Shown: one piece after another, positions 12,779 to 21,612 of the stretch | How the letters are laid out: every line of letters starts with the position of its first letter | Numbering within the stretch: position 1 is the first letter of the stretch | Source: Syntrophaceae bacterium UBA2280 | GTDB lineage: Bacteria; Desulfobacterota; Syntrophia; Syntrophales; Smithellaceae | Reading direction: 5' to 3' | Assembly (NCBI GenBank): GCA_002347685.1 | Contig: DDWS01000054.1 | Location: 32,277 to 93,071 of the forward strand | DNA length: 60,795 nt | Position numbers and translations under genes: made by a program | Notes under the pieces: model-generated | Told to the model about the DNA's origin: nothing | Database searches by the model: none | What the model saw: the letters and a program-made list of their open reading frames with translations, nothing else

Positions 12779-13972
12779 ATGGCAAAGAAAAAATTTGAAA
12801 GGAATAAGCCGCATTTAAATATAGGGACCATCGGTCACGTGGATCACGGCAAGACCACATTGACGGCCGCAATTACCAAATATCTGGCAAAAAAGGGTTT
12901 TGCGGAGTTTCGGGCCTTTGATTCTATTGATAACGCTCCTGAAGAAAAGGAACGCGGCGTCACCATCAATATTTCTCACGTGGAATACGAGACGGAAAAG
13001 AGACATTACGCTCACGTAGACTGCCCCGGCCACGCCGACTATATTAAAAATATGATCTCCGGTGCCGCACACATGGATGGAACGATCCTGGTTGTGGCCG
13101 CCTCCGACGGTCCCATGCCGCAGACACGCGAGCATATCCTCCTGGCCCGTCAGGTGCAGGTTCCCTATATTGTCGTTTTCATGAATAAAGTAGACTTGGT
13201 TGATGATCCCGAGTTGTTGGATCTGGTCGAACTTGAGCTTCGCGAACTTTTGAGCCAGTACGAATTCCCTGGCGATGATCTTCCCATTGTCCGTGGTTCG
13301 GCGCTCAAGGCGCTGGAAGCCGATGAAGCCAATTCTCCCGATGTCAAATGTATCGAGGAGCTGATGAAAGCCGTGGATGATTATATCCCGGAACCGAAGC
13401 GCGACATGGATAAGCCTTTCCTGATGCCGGTGGGTGATGTCTTTACCATTTCCGGTCGTGGTACTGTTGTTACCGGAAGAATTGACCGTGGCATTGTCAA
13501 AGTTGGTGAGGAAATTGAGATTATCGGAATCCGTCCGACCATTAAAACGGTCTGCACGGGTGTGGAAATGTTCCGCAAAACCCTCGACGAAGGCCGCGCC
13601 GGCGACGATGTCGGTCTGTTGATTCGTGGAATCAAACGCGAAGAAGTTGAAAGAGGCCAGGTCGTTGCCAAGCCCGGTTCCATTACGCCGCATACAAAAT
13701 TTGAAGCAGCCGTTTACGTACTGACTAAAGAAGAAGGTGGCCGTCACACGCCGTTTTTCTCCGGCTACCGTCCGCAGTTCTACTTCCGGACAACAGACGT
13801 GACAGGCGTTGCAACGCTTCCTGAAGGCGTGGAAATGGTCATGCCCGGTGATAACGTTAAAATGAGCATTGAGCTCATCATGCCCATCGCCATGGAAGAG
13901 CAGCTCAGATTCGCCATTCGTGAAGGTGGCAGAACGGTTGGCGCGGGTGTCGTAAGCAAAGTCATTGCATAA
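12779..13972 (+). CDS. tuf: Translation elongation factor Tu
   Basis: EF-Tu delivers aminoacyl-tRNA to the ribosome as a GTPase. Its 397 residues include the P-loop GHVDHGKT (19-26), RGVTIN in switch I, DCPGH (about 82-86) and NKVD (about 137-140), then beta-barrel domains 2 and 3. A strong AAGGAGG precedes the ATG. It follows rpsG directly with no fusA between, and rpsJ lies 22 bases downstream. Confidence 0.97.
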   Translation: MAKKKFERNKPHLNIGTIGHVDHGKTTLTAAITKYLAKKGFAEFRAFDSIDNAPEEKERGVTINISHVEYETEKRHYAHVDCPGHADYIKNMISGAAHMDGTILVVAASDGPMPQTREHILLARQVQVPYIVVFMNKVDLVDDPELLDLVELELRELLSQYEFPGDDLPIVRGSALKALEADEANSPDVKCIEELMKAVDDYIPEPKRDMDKPFLMPVGDVFTISGRGTVVTGRIDRGIVKVGEEIEIIGIRPTIKTVCTGVEMFRKTLDEGRAGDDVGLLIRGIKREEVERGQVVAKPGSITPHTKFEAAVYVLTKEEGGRHTPFFSGYRPQFYFRTTDVTGVATLPEGVEMVMPGDNVKMSIELIMPIAMEEQLRFAIREGGRTVGAGVVSKVIA

Positions 13973-13994
13973 AGGAAAATAGGTTATCCGATCA

Positions 13995-14303
13995 ATGAAA
14001 GAACAAAAGATTAGAATTCGACTCAAGGCTTACGATTTTAAATTGCTGGATCGTTCGGTTGAAGAAATAGTGGACACTGCAAAGCGGACCGGCGCGCGTG
14101 TTGCCGGTCCGATACCTCTTCCCACGGAAATCAATAAGTACTGCGTAAACCGCTCTCCGCATGTGGATAAGAAATCAAGGGAGCAGTTTGAAATCCGAAC
14201 GCACAAAAGATTGATTGATATTGTTGAGCCGACGCAGCAGACGGTCGACGCTCTTATGAAACTCGATCTGTCCGCGGGTGTGGATGTCGAAATCAAGGCG
14301 TAG
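13995..14303 (+). CDS. rpsJ: 30S ribosomal protein S10
   Basis: S10 is a 30S head protein that also pairs with NusB in antitermination and with NusG. The 102-residue protein has the standard IRIRLKAYDF start region and the VDKKSREQFEIRTHKR segment (about 54-69). It opens the S10 cluster but sits right behind tuf, so the str and S10 groups may be cotranscribed. About 95 bases separate it from rplC. Confidence 0.97.
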   Translation: MKEQKIRIRLKAYDFKLLDRSVEEIVDTAKRTGARVAGPIPLPTEINKYCVNRSPHVDKKSREQFEIRTHKRLIDIVEPTQQTVDALMKLDLSAGVDVEIKA

Positions 14304-14398
14304 GCTCCGGGTGATCAGCTGGGAAAAGCGTGTAATTTTGCTTATTCCGGAATGACCAGTGTTGACATTATTTGACGAGTATAAAAAGTTGGATGAGC

Positions 14399-15031
14399 AT
14401 GAACAAGGGAATTATAGGAAAAAAGCTGGGGATGACGCAGGTATTTGCCGAAGACGGCGCGGCGGTGGGTGTAACGGTCGTTGAAGTGGAACCGACCGTC
14501 GTCGTGCAGGTGAAAACGATGCAGAAGGAAGGCTATGATGCCATTCAGGTCGGTTATGGCCGTGTCAAGCAGAAGAACGTGACGAAGCCGAGGCAGGGCC
14601 ACATGAATAAGGCAGATAAAGGTTTCTTTCGCGTGCTCAAAGAGTTTCCCGCGGATCCCGGCGCGTATGAACCCGGCCAGGAAATATCGGCTGATATTTT
14701 CCAGGAGGGTGAGTATGTCGATGTGGTCGGTACGTCGAAGGGCAAGGGGTTTCAGGGTGTTGTCAAAAGGCACGGCTTCCATGGAGGCAGAGCGACACAT
14801 GGGTCCATGTTTCACCGGGCTCCAGGTTCCATCGGTGCCAGCGCGGATCCCGCCCGGGTTTTCAAAGGGACAAAAATGGGCGGACATATGGGTTCAGATC
14901 GTAAGACGATACAGAATTTGCAGGTCTGGCAGGTACGCAGCGACCGGAATTTGTTATTGTTGAAAGGGTCGATTCCCGGTTCGAAAAACGGTTTTGTTTT
15001 CATTAAGCAAGCTCGTAAAAAAAGTGTTTAA
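14399..15031 (+). CDS. rplC: 50S ribosomal protein L3
   Basis: L3 is an early assembly protein close to the peptidyl-transferase centre. The ATG at 14399 (MNKGIIGKKLGMTQVF) gives 210 residues and matches the usual N-terminus; an ATG at 14393 would add two residues. The ribosome-binding site is weak. The long loop with GGRATHGSMFHR (about residues 127-138) is intact. Confidence 0.95.
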   Translation: MNKGIIGKKLGMTQVFAEDGAAVGVTVVEVEPTVVVQVKTMQKEGYDAIQVGYGRVKQKNVTKPRQGHMNKADKGFFRVLKEFPADPGAYEPGQEISADIFQEGEYVDVVGTSKGKGFQGVVKRHGFHGGRATHGSMFHRAPGSIGASADPARVFKGTKMGGHMGSDRKTIQNLQVWQVRSDRNLLLLKGSIPGSKNGFVFIKQARKKSV

Positions 15032-15049
15032 GTCATTGGAGTTGTAAAC

Positions 15050-15670
15050 ATGGCGTTCGCGGATGTTTTTGATATTCAAAAGAATAAGGTTGCGCAAATA
15101 GAGATCAGCGACACGGTATTCGCCGCCGAGATCAATGAGGCAACAGTTTATGATGTCGTTAAAATGCAATTGGCGTCACGTCGCGCCGGCACGTCTTCCA
15201 CCAAGGGAAGAAGCGATGTCAGAGGCGGCGGGAGAAAGCCCTGGCGTCAGAAGGGAACCGGACGCGCCCGTTCAGGATCTTCGAGATCTCCGATCTGGAG
15301 GGGTGGCGGCATCGTCTTCGGGCCAAAACCGAGGGACTATTCCTTCAGCGTTCCGAAGAAAGTCCGGAAAAACGCTTTAATGTCTGTTTTAAGCCTGAAG
15401 GTTAAAGAAGAAAAAATGACGGTTTTGCGCGATTTTCCGATGGAAGCGATCAGCACAAAGGCTTTCAAGAGCGTGGTGGATCTTTTCGGTTTCAAAAAAG
15501 TCCTCTTCGTGATTGACAAAGATTGCGCGATGCTTCAGAAATCATCGAAAAATCTGCCCAATGTGAAAATGATCCGGTCGGAAGGCATCAATGTGTATGA
15601 TGTTTTGAATCATGAGCACCTGGTTCTTCTTGAACCCTCTATAAAAAAGATCGAGGGGGCGCTGTCATAA
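15050..15670 (+). CDS. rplD: 50S ribosomal protein L4
   Basis: L4 lines the nascent-chain exit tunnel; in enterobacteria it also represses the S10 operon. The protein has 206 residues, with the basic tunnel loop (KPWRQKGTGRARSGS, about 64-78) intact. Its stop overlaps the start of rplW by one base, indicating translational coupling. Confidence 0.96.
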   Translation: MAFADVFDIQKNKVAQIEISDTVFAAEINEATVYDVVKMQLASRRAGTSSTKGRSDVRGGGRKPWRQKGTGRARSGSSRSPIWRGGGIVFGPKPRDYSFSVPKKVRKNALMSVLSLKVKEEKMTVLRDFPMEAISTKAFKSVVDLFGFKKVLFVIDKDCAMLQKSSKNLPNVKMIRSEGINVYDVLNHEHLVLLEPSIKKIEGALS

Positions 15671-15957
15671 TGGAAATCCATCAGGTTATTAAAAAAATAC
15701 TCATTACGGAAAAAAGCAACCTGGATCGTGAAGTTGCCAATAAATATCATTTCGAAGTTGACCGCAATGCCAATAAGGTCGAAATCAGCGGCGCCGTCGA
15801 AAAATTATTCAAGGTCAAGGTTGAGGATGTCCGTGTGCTGAATGTTTTAGGCAAAAAGAAGAGAATGGGCCGCACGACGGGTCAGAAACGTTCCTGGAAA
15901 AAAGCCGTCGTCACACTGGCTGAAGGCAGCCGCATCGAAGTCGCAGAAGGCGTATAA
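15670..15957 (+). CDS. rplW: 50S ribosomal protein L23
   Basis: L23 lies at the tunnel exit and is the docking site for trigger factor and SRP. The 95-residue protein has the typical ILITEKSN segment (about residues 10-17) and a basic loop with GRTTGQKRSWKKA. It is coupled to rplD (TAATG overlap) and followed 21 bases later by rplB. Confidence 0.96.
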   Translation: MEIHQVIKKILITEKSNLDREVANKYHFEVDRNANKVEISGAVEKLFKVKVEDVRVLNVLGKKKRMGRTTGQKRSWKKAVVTLAEGSRIEVAEGV

Positions 15958-15978
15958 TAAGATTTAAGGATTAACGAA

Positions 15979-16800
15979 ATGGGCATTATCAAATACAAAC
16001 CGACATCGCCGGGCAGAAGATTTCAGAGCGTTTCTGATTTTGCGGAGATTACGTCATCCGAGCCGGTCAAAAGTCTTCTGAAGCCGCTTAAGAAAAGCGG
16101 CGGGCGAAACAGTTACGGGCGGATTACGGCGCGCCATATAGGCGGTGGCCACAAGCGAAAATACCGCATCGTTGATTTCCGCAGGAATAAAACGGACATA
16201 CCCGCAAAAGTAGCGGCTATTGAATATGACCCGAATCGTTCCGCGAGAATCGCGTTACTCAACTACCGTGACGGAGAAAAGAGATATATCGTGGCTCCTT
16301 CTCAAATCAAGGTGGGAGATGTTGTGGTCAGTGGAGATAAAGCGGATATCAAGCCGGGTAATGCGATTCCATTGAAATACATCCCGCTGGGTTCTTTGAT
16401 TCATAATCTGGAATTAAAAGTGGGGCGCGGAGGCCAGTTGATCCGGTCCGCAGGGGTTTACGGTCAGTTGATGGCCAAGGAAGGCACTTACGCCCAGGTG
16501 AGACTGCCGTCAGGAGAGGTTCGAAAAATATTCATTGAATGCATGGCTACTATCGGTCAGGTCGGCAATACGGATCATGAAAACATCAGCATTGGGAAGG
16601 CCGGGCGGACCCGCTGGCTCGGGAAAAGGCCTCATGTCCGGGGTGTTGTCATGAACCCGGTAGACCATCCTATGGGTGGTGGTGAAGGAAAATCTTCAGG
16701 TGGTCGACATCCGTGTACACCGTGGGGTGTGCCGACCAAAGGACATAAGACGAGAAAGAATAAACGAACTGATAAATATATCGTGAAAAGAAGAGGTTAA
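15979..16800 (+). CDS. rplB: 50S ribosomal protein L2
   Basis: L2 is required for subunit association and peptidyl-transferase assembly. The 273-residue protein has the conserved NSYGRITARHIGGGHK block (about 45-60) and the C-terminal MNPVDHPMGGGEGKSSGGRH segment containing the conserved histidine. The rpsS start follows six bases after the stop. Confidence 0.97.
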   Translation: MGIIKYKPTSPGRRFQSVSDFAEITSSEPVKSLLKPLKKSGGRNSYGRITARHIGGGHKRKYRIVDFRRNKTDIPAKVAAIEYDPNRSARIALLNYRDGEKRYIVAPSQIKVGDVVVSGDKADIKPGNAIPLKYIPLGSLIHNLELKVGRGGQLIRSAGVYGQLMAKEGTYAQVRLPSGEVRKIFIECMATIGQVGNTDHENISIGKAGRTRWLGKRPHVRGVVMNPVDHPMGGGEGKSSGGRHPCTPWGVPTKGHKTRKNKRTDKYIVKRRG

Positions 16801-16806
16801 AATAAC

Positions 16807-17088
16807 GTGGCACGTTCGATCAAAAAGGGTCCGTATATAGAAGAAAGTTTGCTGGCCAAGGTAAGGAAGATGGAGGCCGAAAGCAGCAAGAATGTGATTA
16901 AGACTTGGTCGCGGCGTTCAACCATTACACCGGAGTTGATCGGTTTCACATTTGCGGTGCACAACGGGAAAAAATTTATCCCGGTTTACGTGACAGAAAA
17001 CATGGTCGGTCATAAAATGGGCGAATTTGCACCGACGAGAACTTTTTATTCCCATTCCGGTGATCGTAAAACGAAAGTTCGCAAGTAA
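16807..17088 (+). CDS. rpsS: 30S ribosomal protein S19
   Basis: S19 is a 30S head protein paired with S13. The start is GTG, giving MARSIKKGPYIEESL and 93 residues. The C-terminal GHKMGEFAPTRTFYSH motif is present. It sits between rplB and rplV as expected. Confidence 0.96.
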   Translation: MARSIKKGPYIEESLLAKVRKMEAESSKNVIKTWSRRSTITPELIGFTFAVHNGKKFIPVYVTENMVGHKMGEFAPTRTFYSHSGDRKTKVRK

Positions 17089-17125
17089 ACATTACGGTCG
17101 CGGACCAGTTTGGAGTTGATGAGAG

Positions 17126-17458
17126 ATGGAAGCAAAAGCAGTTGCAAAATATATTCGGATGTCACCGCAGAAAGTGCGTTTGGTCGTGGATCTCGTTCGG
17201 GGAAAGAAAGTCGATGAAGCGCGTCACATTCTTCTTTTTACCCGAAAGTACGCCGCAGGTGTTGTGGCCAAGGTTTTAAAATCCGCTGTCGCCAATGCAG
17301 CCCAGAACCCCAATATCGATGAAAATACTCTGTATGTTAAGGAGATATTTGTCGATCAGGGGCCTTCGCTGAAAAGGTGGAGAGCCAGGGCGCAGGGCAG
17401 AGCCGCAGGAATCAAAAAGAGAATGTCACACATCACAGTCGTTGTAGATGAAAGGTAA
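17126..17458 (+). CDS. rplV: 50S ribosomal protein L22
   Basis: L22 contributes its extended hairpin to the exit tunnel, where erythromycin-resistance changes occur. The 110-residue protein has KYIRMSPQKVRLV near the start and the basic hairpin (LKRWRARAQGRAAGIKKR, about 82-99) without deletion. rpsC follows 12 bases later behind AAGGAGG. Confidence 0.96.
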   Translation: MEAKAVAKYIRMSPQKVRLVVDLVRGKKVDEARHILLFTRKYAAGVVAKVLKSAVANAAQNPNIDENTLYVKEIFVDQGPSLKRWRARAQGRAAGIKKRMSHITVVVDER

Positions 17459-17470
17459 GGAGGAACGATA

Positions 17471-18124
17471 TTGGGTCAGAAGGTTCACCCGGTAGGATTA
17501 CGATTAGGCTACATTAAAAAGTGGCAGTCTGTATGGTTTGCCGATAAAAATTACAGCCAAATGCTGCATGAAGACGTTCAGATTCGAAAGTACCTCAAAA
17601 AGAAACTCTATCATGCCGGTATTTCCAGGATTGAGATTGAGCGTGCCGCCAACAAGGCCAAGGTGAATATTTACGCGGCCAGACCTGGCGTGATCATCGG
17701 CAAAAAGGGTTCGGAAATCGAGAAATTGAAGACTGAAATCGAGAAATTCTCGAAGTCCGAGATTATCATCAACATTCTCGAAGTCCGAAAGCCCGAAGTA
17801 GATGCTCAATTGGTGGCGGAGAATGTCGCCATGCAGCTTGAAAAAAGAGTGGCGTTTCGACGGGCTATGAAGAAATGTGTCGGGTACGCTTTGAAATTCG
17901 GCGCCAAAGGCATCAAGATTACATGCTCCGGGCGGCTCGGTGGTGCCGAAATGTCCCGCTCCGAATGGTTTCGGGAAGGACGGGTTCCGCTCCACACGCT
18001 GCGTGCCGATATAGATTATGGTTTTATTGAAGCGCACACGGCTTATGGATTGATCGGTGTCAAGGTTTTGGTTTTCCATGGTGAAGTCCTGCCCGGGAAA
18101 AATGAAAAAAAAGGATCAATCTGA
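17471..18124 (+). CDS. rpsC: 30S ribosomal protein S3
   Basis: S3 lines the mRNA entry channel. The start is TTG (MGQKVHPVGLRLG), right after an AAGGAGG in the tail of rplV, giving 217 residues. The KH domain has GVIIGKKGSEIEKL (about 73-86). The C-terminal domain carries SGRLGGAEMSRSEW. No rearrangement is visible. Confidence 0.96.
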   Translation: MGQKVHPVGLRLGYIKKWQSVWFADKNYSQMLHEDVQIRKYLKKKLYHAGISRIEIERAANKAKVNIYAARPGVIIGKKGSEIEKLKTEIEKFSKSEIIINILEVRKPEVDAQLVAENVAMQLEKRVAFRRAMKKCVGYALKFGAKGIKITCSGRLGGAEMSRSEWFREGRVPLHTLRADIDYGFIEAHTAYGLIGVKVLVFHGEVLPGKNEKKGSI

Positions 18125-18191
18125 CGGGGATTTATATCGCGTGTCTCGGTCTCAATGAGATATTGGTGAAGATGAACGGGAGTTACAGCTT

Positions 18192-18614
18192 ATGTTAATG
18201 CCAAAAAGAGTGAAGTATCGAAAGTTGCACAAAGGCCGTATGGGCGGCAAGGCAACGAGAGGCAGTTCGATCGCCTTTGGCGATTTCGGTTTGCAGGCGG
18301 CGGAATGCGGATGGATTTCTTCACGCCAGATTGAAGCCGCCCGTGTCGCCATGACGCGTTACGTCAAGCGCGGCGGAAAGATATGGATTCGGGTGTTTCC
18401 TCACAAATCCATAACGAAAAAACCTGCCGAAACACGCATGGGAAAAGGAAAGGGCGCTCCTGAGGGATGGGTCGCCGTAGTGAAACCCGGCGCGGTCCTC
18501 TATGAGATGGAAGGCGTCAGCAAGGAAGTGGCCAAAGAGGCATTTCGTCTGGCGGCTCACAAACTGGCGATCGCGACCAAGTTTTTATCAAGGGAGATAT
18601 CTGATGAAAATTAA
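18192..18614 (+). CDS. rplP: 50S ribosomal protein L16
   Basis: L16 contacts the A-site tRNA elbow and helps shape the peptidyl-transferase centre. The ATG at 18192 gives the usual MLMPKRVKYRK start (140 residues). RMGKGKGAPEGWVAVVKPG (about 80-98) is the family core. Its end overlaps the rpmC start by 11 bases. Confidence 0.96.
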   Translation: MLMPKRVKYRKLHKGRMGGKATRGSSIAFGDFGLQAAECGWISSRQIEAARVAMTRYVKRGGKIWIRVFPHKSITKKPAETRMGKGKGAPEGWVAVVKPGAVLYEMEGVSKEVAKEAFRLAAHKLAIATKFLSREISDEN

Positions 18615-18798
18615 AGAAATCAGAGGTCTCGGGACCCAGGAACTTCAAAATAAAAATAATGAATTGTTGGAAGAACTCTTCCGCTTGAAAATACGGCATG
18701 CATCAGGGCAGTTGGATTCAACGGCGACTCTCGGAAAGATGCGCAAAGAAATCGCGCGCGTCGCCACTGTGCTGAAGGAAAAGGAGGCCGCAAATTAA
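18604..18798 (+). CDS. rpmC: 50S ribosomal protein L29
   Basis: L29 lies next to L23 near the tunnel exit. The ATG at 18604, behind AAGGGAGA, gives 64 residues (MKIKEIRGLGTQEL ...). The EELFRLKIRHASGQL stretch is the family core. It overlaps rplP, and its tail carries the AAGGAGG used by rpsQ. Confidence 0.94.
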   Translation: MKIKEIRGLGTQELQNKNNELLEELFRLKIRHASGQLDSTATLGKMRKEIARVATVLKEKEAAN

Positions 18799-18799
18799 T

Positions 18800-19057
18800 A
18801 TGGCTGAAAAGAGCAATAAGCGCACGATTAAAGGGATAGTGGTCAGCGACAAGATGGACAAAACCATCGTGGTGAAGGCTGAAAGGCTGGTCAAACATTC
18901 CGTGTTTCATAAATATATCCGAAGGCATGCAAAGTACAAAGCCCATGACGAGCAGAATCTCTGCAGCGTGGGTGACACCGTGAAGATTATTGAAGCCAGG
19001 CCGTTGAGCAAAGACAAGCGCTGGCGGATGCTGGAAATTCTTGAAAAAGCGAAATAG
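18800..19057 (+). CDS. rpsQ: 30S ribosomal protein S17
   Basis: S17 is a primary 16S rRNA-binding protein of OB fold. The 85-residue protein has GIVVSDKMDKTIVVKAER (about 12-29) and HDEQNLCSVGDTVKIIEARPLSK. It begins one base after rpmC ends, so the two are coupled. Confidence 0.96.
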   Translation: MAEKSNKRTIKGIVVSDKMDKTIVVKAERLVKHSVFHKYIRRHAKYKAHDEQNLCSVGDTVKIIEARPLSKDKRWRMLEILEKAK

Positions 19058-19107
19058 ACAGCAACTTTTGCCTTTTGCAGGCGAGTTGAGATGATGAGGA
19101 TGATGTT

Positions 19108-19476
19108 ATGATTCAGATGCAGACCATACTAAATGTTGCGGATAATTCCGGCGCCAAAAGGGTGGCTTGTATTAAGGTGTTAGGCGGGTCGAAACGGCGT
19201 TACGCCAGTTTGGGTGATGTCATCGTTGTTTCGGTAAAGGAAGCAATTCCGAATTCCAAGGTCAAAAAAGGCGACGTGATGAAGGCTGTCATCGTCCGCA
19301 CGGCCAAGGAAGTCAGAAGACCGGATGGTTCATATTTGAAGTTTGATGACAACTCCGCTGTTTTGATCAGCAATCAGATGGAACCGATCGGAACGAGAAT
19401 TTTTGGACCCGTTGCCCGCGAGCTCAGAGCAAAACAGTTCATGAAAATTATATCTTTGGCGCCAGAGGTGTTATAG
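19108..19476 (+). CDS. rplN: 50S ribosomal protein L14
   Basis: L14 lies at the subunit interface, where the silencing factor RsfS binds in other bacteria. The start MIQMQTILNVADNSGAK is typical and the length of 122 is standard. The C-terminal GPVARELR motif (about 105-112) is present. Confidence 0.97.
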   Translation: MIQMQTILNVADNSGAKRVACIKVLGGSKRRYASLGDVIVVSVKEAIPNSKVKKGDVMKAVIVRTAKEVRRPDGSYLKFDDNSAVLISNQMEPIGTRIFGPVARELRAKQFMKIISLAPEVL

Positions 19477-19497
19477 TCTGTTTCGAAGAGGGGAAAA

Positions 19498-19821
19498 ATG
19501 AGTTTAGGCAGATTGAAAAAAGGAGATATGGTCAAGGTACTTGCCGGAAAAGATAAAGGAAAGACCGGAAAGATTCTCAAAGCCATACCCGAGAAAAACA
19601 AAGTAGTCGTCGAAAAGGTCAATGTGATCAAAAAGCACAAGAGGCCTGATCAGAAAAGTAAGGGCGGCGTCCTGGAAAAGGAAGCGGCTATGGACATTTC
19701 CAAAGTCAGCATTATTTGCGGCAAGTGCAAGGAAGCGACACGGATAAAGAATCGCATCCTCGAGGACGGCAAGAAAATCAGAATCTGCAGCAAGTGCAAT
19801 GACGTTATCGATGTAGGTTGA
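19498..19821 (+). CDS. rplX: 50S ribosomal protein L24
   Basis: L24 initiates 50S assembly. The KOW motif KKGDMVKVLAGKDKGKTGKI occupies about residues 7-26 of 107. Four cysteines in two CxxC pairs (CGKC and CSKC, about residues 75-99) suggest a zinc-binding C-terminal tail, seen in some L24 lineages but not in E. coli. Confidence 0.95.
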   Translation: MSLGRLKKGDMVKVLAGKDKGKTGKILKAIPEKNKVVVEKVNVIKKHKRPDQKSKGGVLEKEAAMDISKVSIICGKCKEATRIKNRILEDGKKIRICSKCNDVIDVG

Positions 19822-19827
19822 TAAAAA

Positions 19828-20367
19828 ATGGCAAGATTAAAGGATTATTATTTAAAGACAGTGGTCCCGGCGTTGGTTACGGAATTTGATTATAAAAATC
19901 CGATGCAGGTGCCCAAGGTATTGAAGATTGTGGTGAACATGGGTCTGGGTGAAGCCATTTCAAATGTCAAGATCATTGACAGCGCCGTCCAGGAAATGGC
20001 TTTGATTACCGGTCAGAAACCCGTTGTTACGAAAGCGAAAAAATCGATCGCCACCTTCAAGTTGAGGCAGGGAATGCCCATCGGCTGTTCAGTCATTTTG
20101 AGAAAAGACGTGATGTATGAATTTTTCGACCGACTGGTCAACGTCGCTTTACCCAAAGTGAGGGATTTCCGGGGGATATCACCCAACGCGTTTGACGGCA
20201 GGGGAAATTATTCATTGGGACTCCAAGAGCAGATCATTTTCCCGGAGATCGAATACGACAAAGTAGAAAAGATCAAGGGCATGAATATTACCATTGTCAC
20301 CTCAGCCAGGACGGATGAAGAAGCCCGTGTACTGCTGAAATTGATGGGTGTGCCTTTCAAGAATTAA
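19828..20367 (+). CDS. rplE: 50S ribosomal protein L5
   Basis: L5 binds 5S rRNA and contacts P-site tRNA. The 179-residue protein has KIVVNMGLGEA (about 31-41), TGQKPVVTKAKKSIATFKLR (about 57-76) and the C-terminal GMNITIVTSARTDEEA. It starts six bases after rplX ends. Confidence 0.97.
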   Translation: MARLKDYYLKTVVPALVTEFDYKNPMQVPKVLKIVVNMGLGEAISNVKIIDSAVQEMALITGQKPVVTKAKKSIATFKLRQGMPIGCSVILRKDVMYEFFDRLVNVALPKVRDFRGISPNAFDGRGNYSLGLQEQIIFPEIEYDKVEKIKGMNITIVTSARTDEEARVLLKLMGVPFKN

Positions 20368-20393
20368 TTGAGGAAGCTCCGGAGGAACTGCGC

Positions 20394-20579
20394 GTGGCAA
20401 AGAAGTCGTTAATAGCGAAGTCAAAAAGAAAGATGAAGTTTTCGGTTCGGGAATACAATCGCTGTCAGATTTGCGGCAGACCCCGGGCTTACTATCGGAA
20501 ATTTGATATGTGCAGAATTTGTTTGCGGAAACTATCCCTGCAGGGCGAGCTTCCCGGTATGATAAAATCAAGTTGGTAA
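20394..20579 (+). CDS. rpsN: 30S ribosomal protein S14, zinc-binding (type Z)
   Basis: S14 is needed for 30S head assembly. The start is GTG (MAKKSLIAKSKRK). At 61 residues with CQIC and CRIC pairs it is the short zinc-binding form, rather than the roughly 100-residue zinc-free form typical of enterobacteria. It lies between rplE and rpsH. Confidence 0.96.
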   Translation: MAKKSLIAKSKRKMKFSVREYNRCQICGRPRAYYRKFDMCRICLRKLSLQGELPGMIKSSW

Positions 20580-20603
20580 TTTTAGTCTTAAGGAGAAAAG
20601 AGC

Positions 20604-21005
20604 ATGGGGATGACGGATCCTATTGCCGATATGCTGACCAGAATTCGCAATGCGAATAAGGCTCGTTTTAAAAGCGTGAATGTTTACATGTCACGGACAA
20701 ACACGAATATTGCCAAGGTCTTAAAATCGGCCGGGTATATTCATAATCATGATGTCGTCAAAGATGAAAACGGTCATTCGATGTTAAAGATTACTCTGAA
20801 ATATCCGGACTCGAAGCGGACGGTGATCACGGACATCCAGCGGGTCAGCAAACCGGGACGCAGGATATATGTGCCTGCCGACAGCATTCCGAAGGTTCTC
20901 AACGGCTTTGGAATAGCGATTCTTTCGACGTCCAGCGGTGTGATTACCGATCAGGAAGCCCGGGAAAAGAATGTCGGCGGCGAGATTATTTGTAACGTTT
21001 GGTAA
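20604..21005 (+). CDS. rpsH: 30S ribosomal protein S8
   Basis: S8 binds 16S rRNA helix 21 and represses the spc operon in E. coli. The ATG at 20604 is eight bases after AAGGAG, giving 133 residues. DPIADMLTRIRNA and the C-terminal STSSGVITDQEAREKNVGGE are family signatures. Confidence 0.96.
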   Translation: MGMTDPIADMLTRIRNANKARFKSVNVYMSRTNTNIAKVLKSAGYIHNHDVVKDENGHSMLKITLKYPDSKRTVITDIQRVSKPGRRIYVPADSIPKVLNGFGIAILSTSSGVITDQEAREKNVGGEIICNVW

Positions 21006-21035
21006 TTTAATGTTGATGAATGGGAGTTCTTGTTC

Positions 21036-21575
21036 ATGTCGAGAATAGGTAAAAAGCCGATCGCCCTGGCGAAAAACGTCAAAATCAGCCAAAGCGATGG
21101 CATGGTAAAAGTCGAAGGGCCCAAAGGATCGTTAACTTCAAAATTGCCGGACGGGGTCAGCATGGTCGTCAGTGACAATGAAGTGGTGATTGAACGCAAA
21201 TCGGACAGCCGGGTTGATCGTTCCTATCATGGTCTGGCCAGAACACTGGTTGACAATATGGTCAAAGGGGTCAGCACCGGGTTTGAGAAGGGGCTGGAAA
21301 TTTCCGGTGTCGGTTATCGGGCGGAAGTGGCCGGAAGCATCTTGAAACTGGTATTGGGTTATTCCAGCCCTGTGGAATACAACATTCCCAAAGGGGTGGA
21401 TATCCGGGTTGACAAGCAGGTCAATCTGATGGTGTCGGGAATCAACAAGGAGCTCGTTGGACGTGTGGCCTCGGAAATCAGGTCCCTGAAAAAACCTGAA
21501 CCTTATAAAGGGAAGGGCATCAAGTACGCGGGAGAATACATCAGGCGTAAAGCCGGCAAGTCGGCGGGCGCTTAA
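21036..21575 (+). CDS. rplF: 50S ribosomal protein L6
   Basis: L6 lies near the factor-binding site of the 50S subunit. The ATG at 21036 gives the standard MSRIGKKPI start and 179 residues; an in-frame TTG six bases upstream is less likely. The C-terminal signature PEPYKGKGIKYAGEYIRRKAG is intact. Confidence 0.96.
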   Translation: MSRIGKKPIALAKNVKISQSDGMVKVEGPKGSLTSKLPDGVSMVVSDNEVVIERKSDSRVDRSYHGLARTLVDNMVKGVSTGFEKGLEISGVGYRAEVAGSILKLVLGYSSPVEYNIPKGVDIRVDKQVNLMVSGINKELVGRVASEIRSLKKPEPYKGKGIKYAGEYIRRKAGKSAGA

Positions 21576-21612
21576 ATCAGGCAAAAATATATTGTGTTAA
21601 AGAGGTGGAACC

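Noticed and set aside
12815..14026. 403-residue open frame on the - strand opposite tuf
   Set aside because: It mirrors the strongly conserved tuf gene, has no ribosome-binding site and its protein resembles nothing; it is a codon-bias shadow.
14362..14386. TTGACA and TATAAA before rplC as a promoter
   Set aside because: The spacer is only 12 bases, too short for a sigma-70 promoter.
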